Shown one piece after another: positions 1-11,300 of a stretch of DNA of 64,000 bases. The number at the start of each line of letters is the position of its first letter. Within the stretch, counting starts at the first letter, position 1. This DNA is from Rhynchonema sp. JSB1_4 (lineage: Eukaryota; Nematoda; Chromadorea; Monhysterida; Xyalidae), in assembly GCA_030248065.1 (NCBI GenBank), contig JASAMV010000620.1, positions 51,861 to 115,860 on the forward strand, given 5' to 3'. The position numbers and the translations under genes are program-made. The notes under the pieces were generated by a model. That model had not been told where the DNA came from and did not search any database. It worked only from the letters and a program-made list of their open reading frames with translations.

Positions 1-245
1 ACCAGGACCATTATGTCAAGCTTGGGGATCAGGTCCGCTTGGTCACCTTGATTTCGTTATGCACAAGCAGTGATGAGTTTGTAAAGCAATATACTGTAGG
101 TGTTTTTTGAGGTCATTTGGCCAGAGGTGTTCGCATTTGACACCGACGACGCCTGGCACCCTGTCCGTCTGGGTTCACAAACTGACTGCACACACACGTT
201 TCTATTCTTGTTACACGTGCATTTCTCTATAGTTTCTAACTTCAG
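1..245. other. SIX gene intron or upstream part, no exon seen
   Basis: No exon of the homeobox gene could be placed here. The stretch ends in a good acceptor (TCTAACTTCAG) that starts the homeodomain exon at 246, so it is most likely intron. The exons encoding the SIX domain and the first part of the homeodomain must lie before the window. Confidence 0.6.
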
Positions 246-2058
246 GCACCGGTCTGACCACCACCCAAGTAAGCAATTGGTTCAAAAACCGACGTCAACG
301 CGATCGGGCTGCCGAGGCGAAAGAACGGTTGGTCATATCGGTTGGCAGTTCTTCGTACTTTTGTGATCGAAATGTACCGTACTTTATAAAATGCCAATTT
401 TTTTGTGAAATCACAAGGGCCAATTTGATGGTATGTTCATCAAAGATTGAGCTGATTCAAAAACGATCGATATATGTTGTGCAAACTTGGTGTTCGAATC
501 GCACGTATATGCATATGAAGTTCATGATTTTGGCCAGCGTGATTGCTGTTTTGGTCTCAGAATAATAAGTTTTGCGCACATCGAGATTAGAATTGTCAGT
601 ATAAGTCTCTAATTATCCTTGTTTTGAAACATCAAGTGACTCTACGTAGATCCGCTGCCGAAACGTGCTTGCCACATGTATATTTCAGTGGCGAAAACGA
701 CGAAAAGGGCGGCGATGGCAAAGGGGGTGACTTGTCTGACGACAGCGACCTGGATCTCGATCCGCCACCTCCACCCCCGACGACGACCAAAAGCAGACGT
801 GCGAATAATGCAGCCAGCAGTAAATTGGACAATGTCAGCTGTCAGGTGAGACACACAAGAGTATTTTGGTCCCCTTTCGCCTTGTGCATCTCAACAATGG
901 TCACCGTCAGCTACAATCGATCAAACCCTTGAACCATAATCGGTACGATTTTAGATTCTGACCAGTGTGGGTGGGTGGCCCTGCCACGTGAGCCATGACT
1001 CTCGCTCTGAGTATGTATTGGTCGCACAACGACCCTATAAGAATTCATCAAATCAACGCTGATTTTCACGTTCAGTCACTCTTAACCACTGTGCTTTTTG
1101 TGCTTCTCACTGAACATTTTCAGCTGAAAATAATCTAACAGAGCACCCACGCTGCTGCGGGTCTGAAACATTCCATTAGTTGCATGTTTTGTGTGCGATC
1201 ACACAACGCAACGTCATTGCCCCCGTCATTTTTCTGTTTTACGATTCAGGAAAAAATTTTGACCAATTCTTATAAAGTCATTGTGCAACCAATATACACT
1301 TCTCATTCATGGTTCTTTATTTATCAAAATTTATGATTATGGTATGACACATCTACTGTATTTTAAAAATTTCAATGGGTGATATTTTCGAAACAGTGTA
1401 AAGGTCAGTTGGGTGTAATGGTCGGCGTAAGCTCGGTCGAAAGCTCGGTCGGTGTCTGCTCGGTGTAAAAATGAAACATTCCACGTTAACAGCAGGCAAT
1501 GTTTCATGTTTACACCGAGCTGACACCGACCGAGCTTTCGATTGAGCTTACACCGACCTTTACACCCAACTCACCTTTACACCGTTTCGAAAATATCACC
1601 CAATGTCCTGCTGAGACAAAAAAAACAGGTGCAACAGGCGTACCTAGGCTATGTAACCGTTTCAACTCGAAATCAACAAGAAGACCGTATGGAAAACGTC
1701 AATAGTACGTGCAGAATGACCACTGCCAAACTAAAAGGTCATTGTTCCACCATGCTGTTACATAGTTTGCTTTGCCAATATCAATCAAGCCAATAGGTGC
1801 CCAGCACAGGGATGTGGTCCAATTGTACCCAAGTAGTCACCTAACCATCTGTCGACATTCCAGATTCTCCCCTCACCCCGTATGCCCCCGCACGCCCCAA
1901 TCGGTGTCGGTGTGCCTCTGGCCCCGACCAGTGGTGCAGCCGATCTGATGAACTCTGCCGCGGCCATGTACACTGGTCACGCGCCCAGTTATCATCCCAT
2001 GATGTACCCCACATCGCACGAACATCTGTTGCTGCCGACCAGCTATCATGCGTTGTGA
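246..2058 (+). CDS. SIX1/2-type homeobox transcription factor, 3' part (exons 246-327, 689-845, 1864-2058)
   Basis: SIX proteins are nuclear DNA-binding regulators of sensory organ, muscle and head development, working with EYA co-factors. The first visible exon encodes the end of the homeodomain, reading [19 protein letters not shown] and then RAAEAKER. This contains helix 3 with the WFKNRRQR core, and the flanking residues are typical of the SIX1/2 (sine oculis) subgroup. The next exon joins in phase and encodes an acidic, proline-rich tail ([11 protein letters not shown], then six prolines). The last exon encodes a Pro/Ala/Met/His-rich C-terminus ending SYHAL and a TGA at 2056-2058. Junctions use GT donors at 328 and 846 and TTTCAG or TTCCAG acceptors. 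The SIX domain and the homeodomain N-terminus lie upstream of the window. Subgroup assignment rests on about 27 residues. Confidence 0.88.
1018..1292. mobile_element. 275-bp MITE, copy 1, in SIX intron
   Basis: Terminal inverted repeats of about 25 bp begin TTGGTCGCACAA and end TTGTGCAACCAA, and TA dinucleotides flank both ends. The same 275-bp element recurs inverted at 8069-8343 and, interrupted, at 62799-63294. A TA target site duplication is typical of Tc1/mariner-derived MITEs. No coding sequence is seen inside. It sits in the second visible intron of the SIX gene. Confidence 0.85.
1378..1601. mobile_element. Fold-back element, copy 1 (near-perfect hairpin)
   Basis: Almost the whole 224 bp is one inverted repeat. 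It opens GGGTGATATTTTCGAAAC and closes with the complement, and both arms carry variants of GGTCGGTGTAAGCTCGGTC. The loop holds GAAACATTCCACGTTAAC followed by GCAATGTTTCA. A second copy lies at 58653-58878. It is non-coding and lies in the SIX intron. Confidence 0.85.
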
Positions 2059-3432
2059 AACATCGCCAACGTGTCTGTGACCACTGTGTCGACCAGCGTA
2101 TCGCCAAGTTTTGATGGACTTTTGATTTTTTTTCTGTGTTTGCTGCTCTTTTTGGTATCAAACTTGGTGATCAGTCCAGTTAAGTCTTGGTCATTTCGCT
2201 TTTTCCGAGGATGGTCATTTTGAGATTTTCTGATGCCAGTACAGCAACAACTTTTATGCTGGTCGCTACTTGTGACACCACATCATTTATTTCTAAAGCC
2301 TAAACATCCCTCACTGCAAAAAATTCGCGAGATGCTTTGCAGTTCCGATCGCCAAATTTTATCATTGTACCGTACCTCCTATTGTGTACCTATTGGTACC
2401 TGCAATGATAACGCGCTAAGCGATCATAACCAGTCTCTACCATGTGATATTATTGAACACAAATCTAGGTACACATTGCTAAACTTTCATATCTCACGAA
2501 CCGAGTTTCATGTTTTCTTTCTGACTTTGTCGATTCCAAACATATCTGTTGTCTCAGAACGACCTTAGCGTACAGATATTTATTGTTATTGTGCCCCCTT
2601 GTTATTCCGTGCTTCTTTTTTGTGTACAAATCGGTTAATTCCGTGTGCATTCACATTGGATGATTTTTTCGAGACTGGAAAAACGAGCTTATTATTATTA
2701 TAATAACTTACATTGTTATTATAAACATATTCGACTACTGGATGAAAAGAGGCCTCGATTTTAGTTCAATTTTATGACATTTAAGAATCACAGTCACAAG
2801 GGTCAATTAAGATCGACGAAAGTTGAAAAAATCAAGGGCAAAATGGATGCAATTTCAGGCAATAAGTGACAAGAGCCGCTTTGGAAGCCCGACATCGGGA
2901 ATACTTGGAGGCTTCAGCTTCAGCAACAAAATTTGATAGCACAACTCAGGCAAGGATATCACTTTGATCGGAGCTTGGTCAAAGATATGTGAGAAATACC
3001 ATGTAAATTACGATCACATTCATGATCTGAAGGTTGACCAACAGCATATACTCACGTCAAAGTTTGAACTATGGGCTGAACGAACTTTTGTCTAAGCACA
3101 TCAGCCAATTATATACCCATGAAAGTTCCAACCAGGACGTAAAATGTGTCGACATCAGCGCTAAAATCAAACACGAAATAATCAATCGCCACTCTCGTCG
3201 CTCGAATCACCGTAGTCCTGGTGTTGTTTTTGTTGTTGCCGAATGTCGGTGGCTGAAAGAACTTTGGCAGCTCGTTTGTGTGTTGAGGTACTGTATATAC
3301 CATGAACATCTTGTGCATTTGCACTGACGATGACCAGATGCACCGGCCGTATGTGAGCAAAGGTTCCTGTTGCCAGAAGCCTCCTTTGTCGCACGAACAA
3401 CAAGTACATAATTGCTATGGTCGTGAAAGCAG
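2059..3432. other. Intergenic region between convergent SIX and OSTF1 genes
   Basis: AT-rich sequence without a convincing exon; the genes on both sides point into it. It should hold both 3' UTRs. One copy of a dispersed short repeat (TGCACTGACGATG core) lies at 3313-3360. Confidence 0.6.
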
Positions 3433-4801
3433 TTAGTTTTTCGACCCCGACTTACACAATCGTTGCAGTAAAGCGAGCGTTTCGGGATTTTTGCACAAAT
3501 CGACGGGTCGTTGTTTCTCACGATTTCTCAGACCGGTATTGGCACCTGATGATGACAAGACACAAACACAATATTTTCTTTCATGAACCGATCACAATAC
3601 ATTGATGCAATGCCATACTGGCACGTGGTTCTCGTAACACGGTAAGCAACAAAAAAATAAAACCATAAACACACCGGCTTCGAGTAACATTCGTACGCAG
3701 TTCGTGTGTCCTTTCCAGGCGGCTGAATGCAAAGGAGTGTCACCGAGTTTGTTCTGTAACAAAACTTGGATCGCTTTCAGGCTTGGTTATCCCATCGAAT
3801 CTGCCTTTGGTTGTAATTTTTTAACAGACCTTTCTTCCGAGATAAAATGTTAACTACGATTGACATGGTCAAGGCACACCCGATCCTGATCCTATCCAGT
3901 CGTCAAGTCAGATACAATTTAAACAGGATACTATGGTACAACATCAAGGCTGTCAAGAACCCATGTTAAACATAATACAGAACTTGAGCATCGACACAGA
4001 CAAGTGGTTGTTGCAACAAGATGGCAGTGATCTGATCGTATCCGCTGTGAGCCGCCCAGTGCAAAGGTGTCGAGCCGGACTTGTCCAACCCGTTCACAGA
4101 TACCTGAAATCGAACATCGAATAGTAGAGTCACCACGTGGCCATCGGGTGCAGTTGCAGTCGCACTGACGATGCCCTGGTCCACCGCCCGTCTGTGAAAA
4201 CAGCATGCAATGGGCAAAACCCGGTGGCGTTACATCATTGTTTCTGCAGATTATTTATTGTGTCATTGCCATGGTGGGATGAATTTGAAAAAATCACCCG
4301 TTTAATTAAATTTGCCACACATCTATCAAACTTTTAAATGACGGCGCTCACTTTATTGGCCAGACATTCTCTGAGGAATTCCATATTTCCACGTTTGGCG
4401 GCCTCGTGCAGTGGGAAATCGATTGATTCCGACTTTTCAGTGACTGGAAAACGCAAAATTAGTCTTAAAAAACCACAAAATATTTTTCAAAACAGTCGTT
4501 TTTAACCATAATTTGAAGGAATAAGTCCGACTTTGTCCTTGCATCGTGCCTGCCACCAGCCAGTTGACGAACTGCTGTCAATCACGTACAATATATCGCC
4601 TTCTTCGAATGATAATTCGTCGTTCTAAAAGAACATAAAAAAAATAAAAGAACATTAAAAACCAATCTATATTTAAAGAATGGGCCATGTGAAACATCAG
4701 CTCACCGCTTGTGCGTCATACGCGTACACTGCGCGATAAACAAGCACTTTGCCGGGCTTCGGTGCTGGTTTGGGCCGTTCGGGTGGAGACTTGGAAGACA
4801 T
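3433..4801 (-). CDS. OSTF1-like SH3 and ankyrin-repeat protein, complete, six exons
   Basis: Osteoclast-stimulating factor 1 is a small cytoplasmic adaptor with one SH3 domain and ankyrin repeats. The gene reads on the minus strand with exons 4801-4706, 4624-4507, 4443-4352, 4103-3984, 3753-3675 and 3545-3433, all phases agreeing. Exon 1 begins [19 protein letters not shown]. Exon 2 finishes the SH3 domain ([12 protein letters not shown], then GWWQARC and GLIPSNY, the ALYDY-like and tryptophan motifs). Exon 3 begins the first ankyrin repeat ([18 protein letters not shown]). Exons 4 and 5 carry [14 protein letters not shown] and [15 protein letters not shown]. The last exon ends in a Leu-rich helix and a TAA at 3433-3435. 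Length, about 209 residues, is close to the vertebrate family size. A copy of a dispersed intronic repeat lies at 4141-4205. Confidence 0.93.
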
Positions 4802-5301
4802 GTTGCAGTTTTCGTGTTTTAATTTCTGGAACTGAAGTCGAAGTTCACGTAATATGTAGAAATACGAGAGCAACATGGACCACCACCGGGCTCGGGTGAA
4901 TTCCCATCTCCCCGGTCATCACAATATGGTGTGAGGTGAACAGATAAAAAAGCTCAATGAACAGTGAAGAAATATTAAAAAATTCGTCCAGATTTGTCAT
5001 TTGTTTGTGTGCAATGCAAGAGCACACCGAAAAGGAAAGGAACTGACGACGAAAATATATGTTGTTGTTGAGGTGATGTGCACTGCCCATGCCCATGCGA
5101 CAGTCAGCTGTGCATTAGCAGAACTGCACACAAGCAGCAGACTTGCACGATGTTTCACTCTCACTGCAACTCGGTGCTTTCTAACGCAGGCTCAGACATG
5201 CAATACGTCTCTGTCTCGACTTCAGCAAGAATCAAATTTTAGAGCTAGAGGTCGTTTTTTCTTGAAAGTATTTTTTACTTCAAGCATCGCTCGCATCTGC
5301 A
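4802..5301. promoter_or_regulatory. Shared 5' region between divergent genes
   Basis: This 500-bp gap separates the start codon of the OSTF1-like gene (minus strand) from that of the POLR1D-isoform-2-like gene (plus strand), so both promoters should lie here. No TATA box or other element can be called with confidence. Confidence 0.45.
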
Positions 5302-5569
5302 ATGCGCCGGCACGACGGTGATATCACACCCACATGCAGTAAGCTGACGGCAAAATCGCCACAAGCGAAAGCAGAGTCGAATATCCACACGGAAAGCGTT
5401 GACGATGATTCCGAAATTCGCAGGTTGGTTTCCTATCGGGGGGATTTCTTGATGGTAGGTTGTTTTGAAGAACAAAGCAGATTACAATTTTCAGGAAGGC
5501 CAAAGAAGAGCTGCTAAAGGAAGCGAAGCGCGCCAAAACACGTTACGACGAATCTGGTCCCCAAGGCTG
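5302..5569 (+). CDS. POLR1D isoform-2-like small protein, 5' exons (5302-5423, 5495-5569)
   Basis: Two exons join in phase across a GTTGGT donor and a TTTTCAG acceptor to give EIRRKAKEELLKEAKRAKTR followed by YDESGPQGW. This closely matches the conserved core of the protein made from human POLR1D transcript isoform 2, a short conserved charged protein that is not the RNA polymerase subunit itself and whose function is unclear. The N-terminal 35 residues are polar and unremarkable. The exon ends at a GTGAGT donor at 5570. The next exon is uncertain: an acceptor at about 5706 would add about a dozen residues before a stop, just ahead of the leucine-rich-repeat gene. Recognition is from memory of the family. 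Confidence 0.7.
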
Positions 5570-5704
5570 GTGAGTTTATCAGGGAGCAACACCCATAGTT
5601 CTGAATCTGCTTCATCTGAGGATACAGTATGTATCATCCAGCAGAAAAGTGAATTAATTCTCACAAACAGATACTACCGAGGCAACAAACATGAGTAACT
5701 TTCA

Positions 5705-7375
5705 GTGTTCGTGCTGACATCCAGTCTGTCATATTCTGAACGACCCTGTTGTTGGTCCACCATTACGACGGCAACAATGCCCGTTCAAAGTCTCAGCTCG
5801 TTGTCCCTCGAATTCATCGTTCGTCACTGTCAGTCCATTGCTCAGTCCGGCCAACTTCTCAGTGATCACCATCGAGTAATCATTCTACGATGGCTGATGC
5901 AGCATCGAATGGTTGAGCATCACATGTCTGACTGTCGCGCACTGGAACAAATGTTGACTTCCCCGTTGCGTTGCGAATCAATCAGTCTAACGACGGTAGA
6001 AGAGACTTATTCCGACGAATTCATTGATTTATTGGTCAATTCACTTCGTTCGACACTTGTGAACTTGACACTGGACTGTCGATTCAAATTCTTATCGGAT
6101 TCGATCAAACGACTGTTGCTCGGATTGTCCAACATCAAACATTTGGAAATCAACGAAATGTACGTTCAGGATGACCAGATTGCGACCGAAGCTGTCGATG
6201 ACTTTCGGCAGCTCGAACATTTCTCGATCCAGTACTACACGCGAAACGACGGACTCAAACTGGAATCGGTGGTCAGCGCCAATCCGAACTTGAAACATTA
6301 TTCCTCCACAAAACGTGGCGTGTCATTGCCGAATGAAGACCTGCTTTTGATCGCTATCGGCAGGTCTTTGCCCAACACATTGTCCCATCTGGAACTGAAC
6401 AACTTTACATGCAGCAAACATATTCTGGCAGCCACGTTGTGTGCTTGCATGAACATTGAGGCTTTGAAACTGACCGGTTCGTTTCAACTTGACTTGCCGA
6501 GTATGCAAACACTCGGTGGAAGATTTCAATGGAAATCCTTGGATCTTTGTTTCAAAGTCACACCGCCGATGGAGACTTATCAAGCGCTTCAGCTGCTTCC
6601 AACGACGCTTGAGGATGTCTCACTTCGTTTTGGCCCTTCGAACAGGGATCTCATTTGCGCTGCGCTATTCAGGCTGCCACAATTAGCATATCTCCGTTAT
6701 CACACCGAATTTTTCAACGATGCTTTGGTCAACAAAATCCTGAGCTCGTTAGGTTCTAAACTGATCAGTTTTGATTTTGGTTTGGCCGATGTATTGACCG
6801 ACGTTGGACTGTCTTCGTTTGCACAACATTGTGCGCGAGGCTCCCTGTCTGAGCTTCGCATTCACAGCGATACCAACAAATACAATCGTGTCTGTGGTGG
6901 TTTAACCCTGATCCCGTTTTTGGAAGTGCCTGCTGTGTCTGGTCACTTAACTGCAATTTATCTGAATTATTTCAAAGCTTTAACCCCACAGTTGTTGCGT
7001 GCCATTTATGTCAACTGTTGCAATCTGACTGAGCTGCATTTGGCCGGCGTAAGGAGCGTCAACGATAATTTTCTGGTCGATTTATCGCAAAATTGTAGAT
7101 GTCTATCAAAATTGTGTCTTCGTTCCTGTTGGAATGTTACTGATGTCGGCATTTGGACTTTGGCTAGGAACCTCCGACTTGAGTACCTTGACGTCGCTAT
7201 GTGCATTCGACTGACCTGTGAGTCGCTGATCGCTTTACAACTGCAACGTGATTCATTGGACACGTTTATTTTTAATGGCATTCCTGGAATCCCACCCAGA
7301 TTGCCAGAGGTTGAACGATTGTGTGATCTTTGTTGGAACAGGCTGCGCATGTACGTGTACCCTTGGCAGGGTTAG
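5705..7375 (+). CDS. Leucine-rich-repeat protein of FBXL/AMN1 style, single exon
   Basis: This is a 556-residue open frame without introns. The more likely start is the internal ATG at 5780 (MPVQSLSSLSLEF), because an acceptor-like CTTTCAG precedes the upstream ATG and the preceding gene may reach this region. Residues 100-530 contain repeated LxxLxLxx(C/N)xx units. The best are near the C-terminus: NLTELHLAGVRSVNDN, CLSKLCLRSCWNVTDVGI and LEYLDVAMCIRLT. These are cysteine-containing LRRs as in F-box/LRR proteins, which act as substrate receptors of ubiquitin ligases. No clear F-box is visible at the N-terminus, where the helical segment LSLEFIVRHCQSIAQ could instead be a VHL-box-like motif. 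The exact function is not assignable. Confidence 0.85.
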   Translation: MFVLTSSLSYSERPCCWSTITTATMPVQSLSSLSLEFIVRHCQSIAQSGQLLSDHHRVIILRWLMQHRMVEHHMSDCRALEQMLTSPLRCESISLTTVEETYSDEFIDLLVNSLRSTLVNLTLDCRFKFLSDSIKRLLLGLSNIKHLEINEMYVQDDQIATEAVDDFRQLEHFSIQYYTRNDGLKLESVVSANPNLKHYSSTKRGVSLPNEDLLLIAIGRSLPNTLSHLELNNFTCSKHILAATLCACMNIEALKLTGSFQLDLPSMQTLGGRFQWKSLDLCFKVTPPMETYQALQLLPTTLEDVSLRFGPSNRDLICAALFRLPQLAYLRYHTEFFNDALVNKILSSLGSKLISFDFGLADVLTDVGLSSFAQHCARGSLSELRIHSDTNKYNRVCGGLTLIPFLEVPAVSGHLTAIYLNYFKALTPQLLRAIYVNCCNLTELHLAGVRSVNDNFLVDLSQNCRCLSKLCLRSCWNVTDVGIWTLARNLRLEYLDVAMCIRLTCESLIALQLQRDSLDTFIFNGIPGIPPRLPEVERLCDLCWNRLRMYVYPWQG

Positions 7376-8068
7376 AAACGATAAAACGATGTAAGTCTTG
7401 TTGTTAAGTGGCACACACTTGTATTCGTCACACGCGTGAACCGAAAAACCAGAAAAATTATGCCAAAAGAATATAAGACAGCCGTAGTAACTGCATGTAT
7501 TATGCAAAACTCAAATGTTCAGACAAGTCACACGTATGTACAAGTATGTAAGCTCATCTTGAGCTTTGTAAAATCTACCGTGTAAACGCAACTTGAATTA
7601 TGTAACCCAGGTACCTTATAGCATGTACAGTGATTTTTGTGAATCTTGAATTTATTCATCGCGATGTAGGTACACCCAAGGGTCACGAAAACAGTCCCAC
7701 CCACCACAGAACCGACGCCTGATCAAAGTTCAAGTTTTGCTCTGTATCAGTCCGTTTTGTTCGCAGGCTGCCGTCCCGCATCCCGTCCACCAACAAACAG
7801 TTCTTGGCGCGAATGTTGGTCGATGCCCGATCCAATCATCATCGCAGACGACCGACCCCCGCCGCCAGCAGTCACGGTGAAACATCAGCAATGCGCTCGG
7901 ACAGAACGGGTGATGAACAAAGCGAGAAGACGACCAGGAAACGCAAACATTCGCCAACGGATGCGAACTGCCGTCGTCATAAATGATGCTTGTGAAATTA
8001 TTTTTTTATCATTCAATTCAATTTATTGTCTTGGCTGTTCACAATTAAATAAGCGTTTTTCATATATA
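7376..8068. other. Intergenic, nothing identified
   Basis: Downstream of the LRR gene. No exon with family similarity is seen. The decamer TGAAACATCA occurs at 7878-7887. Confidence 0.5.
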
Positions 8069-8343
8069 TTGGTCGTACAATGACTTTATAAGAATTGGTC
8101 AAATTTTTTTCCTGAATCGTAAAGCAGGAAAGTGACGGGGCAATGACGTTGCGTTGCGTGATCGCACACAAAACACGTAGTAAAGAGAATGTTTCAGACC
8201 TGCGGCAACGTGGTTGATCTGCTAGATTATTTTCAGCTGAAAATGTTTTGTGAGAATCACAAATAGCACAGTAGTTAAGAGTGACTGAACGTGAAAATCA
8301 GGATTGATTTTGATGAATTCTTATATGGTCATTGTGCGCCCAA
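8069..8343. mobile_element. 275-bp MITE, copy 2 (inverted relative to copy 1)
   Basis: It starts TTGGTCGTACAATGAC and ends GTCATTGTGCGCCCAA, with TA on both sides. Its length is identical to the copy at 1018-1292, and it is in the opposite orientation. It is non-coding. Confidence 0.85.
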
Positions 8344-11300
8344 TACATGCAGTAAATGTATTTTTTACCTCAAGTGCAAAGCTATACCTAATTTATTTGT
8401 GCATGATCACATGAGGCACTGAAGAAATCAAATCATCCCTTGCCTTTGTTCACCTCGAAACAAAGCGTCACAGTTTTTGCGCGGCGCGCAGTGCGTATGT
8501 TCCTCTTGTAACAATCGTGCGTGAACGGACAAGACCGCTGCTTTGCGCGTTTTTTTGGCCAGTCCTTTCCATAAAAATCACTTGAACAAAGACCGCGAAG
8601 CGAAACAAATGCGCATAAATCACTTGAAATCAAGTTCAGCGGTCCAAACGCAATTCACCTGTTGTCACTTATTGTGACAGCAGCATTGCAACAACGCACG
8701 GCACATGAGCGCACGTTGAGTAGATGCTGGCGGCACTACGTCAGTTTCGTAGTGCGAGTGCCCATTCTAATTAGTCGTCTCTTATTGGTGTCAGCTCATG
8801 TACGATCAGGCATTCATTTTCAACTTACGGTTCATGTGTGCCAGCCAGGTGCTGAAGGCCAATTGTTAGGTGGTTGACACACATCGTTGAAACAACGGCA
8901 AATTTTAGGCACACGTTCCTGATGGAATACTGAAGATCGAAAACATTCAAGCGCGTGCGTTAACCACTCCGCAATAAGCCAGCGCACTCGGTTCAGCTTT
9001 GTGACAAACGAACCAAACCGCATGTATAAGTAGTCATTGCGGCGCTGGCGGCTCCAAAGTCGACATTGACCGATAACGTGCGTCCACTGTTTTCCACATC
9101 TCGCTAACTGTATATATCACCAGCGTTAACGTACGCTCACTGGTGCGTACTAACGTCATGCCAAGAATACCAAACATAAAGCCGAATTTCGACTGTAAAC
9201 GAGAAGGACCCACCCGTCCACCCACATTGTAAGACACCAAAAATGGAGCGGGCTTACTCTCCGTGTCTGTGTGCATGGGGGTTAAAGAGACGGTGAAAGT
9301 GGTACACATGTGTGTGTGTGTGTGTGTGACCAAGTGCAAGTGGGTCATGACCAGACTCAAGCACAGTGGTTCGTTGTTTGGTTGTTGGTTGCGTCCCCAA
9401 AAAAGCAAGCCCCAGAGAAGAAAAAGCTTTTTATAAACGAAGGAAACAGCACAGCGACCCAGCGTCAGCCCTGCGCATGGCTGCCGCACACGGTCTGCGC
9501 ATGTACCAAAACAGCACAGTGACTACTGACTGCCGAAAAACTCTGACCATGACGTCTGTACCCTCTGTCTGTGTGTGCACGTGTATGAAGGTACACATGT
9601 CACGTTTTGTGGACAGCTGCATTTGAACCCTGGTGTTTGTACGTACGCCAGTATTAGCATCGCCCGAGAGCCGGGCGGACGCGGCACACATACACTGCAG
9701 CAGCGGCAGTACTCAAACTGCGCGCGCGCACAACTCAACTGACAACAACCACTATCGATTCCGGGGCATGCCCGCATATGGTCGGAGTTTTTGTCACAGC
9801 GCACACACTAGGACATGCACGTGTCACGCTCATGTATATGCGCATGTACCAGTATGTTTTCGGCTGTACGCCACCAACTGTGTATATGTACAGCAGGCAC
9901 CCGTATGTACAGTGCCGCTGGGCTGGTTGCACTGACTATAGGCACATACTCACTCACTCACTTGCAGTGCGCGCGCACGTCTAAGGATCAAACTAAGACC
10001 AGAATGGTGGCGCGCGCAGCCACTAACCGAATAAGCTTAACCAGCCATGCCCGCACATGCTGTGTCCGCGTGTCGGTATACATAAGTTGGCTGCCATACC
10101 ACAGCTATAACTCCTTTCCACATGAGACCCCATTGCCGCTACCTATATGCCATTTATACGCGCGTTGAGGTGTGCAAAATGTCTACTACCGTATTGTCAA
10201 GCTGTTAATTTGACGTCGCGCTCATGCTTTTCACTCGTTGATGCAGTCACAAGTCACAACCGTGTCGTTGGGTTCCTTGACCTCGGTTTGTGGGCAACAA
10301 TTGGTGTACGCCTGCAGTCGTGCTACGGCATGCATGAAATAGAATGACCTCGTTGCTCAACTTTTTTCCGGGTGGACAGCACTTCTTGATGTTCGAGCAC
10401 ATTGCGCCCTGTTTCTACCTGGAACCGCTTAAGTGACTGCAGCGAAAAATAGCGACTTTTTTAAGCCGCTGCTTGATGTTCCACCAGCGGGCGCCCGAAA
10501 ACTGCTTCATGCCAACACTGTTGTCATCTTCGTCAGTTGATGTGCTTTTATTGTGTGTCCTTGCACAAAACAACGTTTGACGAATGATTGTCCAAAAAGG
10601 AACGGTCAATTATAGCGTGGCTGACACAGATCATTGACACACTCCGTCAACGCAGCAGTGTTTAAAAGGTGTGTCGAACGTCAGTCATCTAGACCTAACG
10701 CACCCCCGTTTTCTTGGGTAGAAATGAAGGACACTGTTGTATACCAAGTGAGCAAAAAACTGGCAGGTCTTCTCACCCGCTAAATAGCAAAATCGAATAG
10801 AATCAGGTTCTTTTAGAGTAAAATCAAAGAAATGCGGACCAGCTTCATGTCTCGAGTTCACTAGTTTGTTTTGCAAACAATAATGAACTCGATGCTGTAT
10901 TTGATTTCAACCCACCAAAATTTGGGTGCCGAGTGACGTTCGACACACATTTCAAGCTTGAGCTTCCTTGACAACCGTTTGCAAGCATAGTTAAGTGTGT
11001 CAACCAGTTTTCAAACAGCCAAAATGACGTCAGTGCATGCGTGTTGCTCCCATAAAGCCGCTTGCAGCAGCATGTGTGCCCATCAGTTGGGTGGCTATGG
11101 CTGGATGCTGTGCCCCTCCATTTTCGTGCGTGCCAACGCAAATGCGCGTTAAGAGAATGAAAACTGCCTGATAGCTGACGACTCGGCTCGTCCATGTACA
11201 TAGGTGGGTATGGCAGAGAAGAAGACACCCACTTGGACGTAATCATGGAGGGCTGGTCAACCGAAATTCGTTTTTTTTTTCATTCTTCGTGACTGACTTG

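Noticed and set aside
1018..1292. Hammerhead ribozyme suggested by CTGATG and GAAAC words
   Set aside because: The words recur as parts of the decamer TGATGTTTCA and do not sit in the three-stem arrangement.
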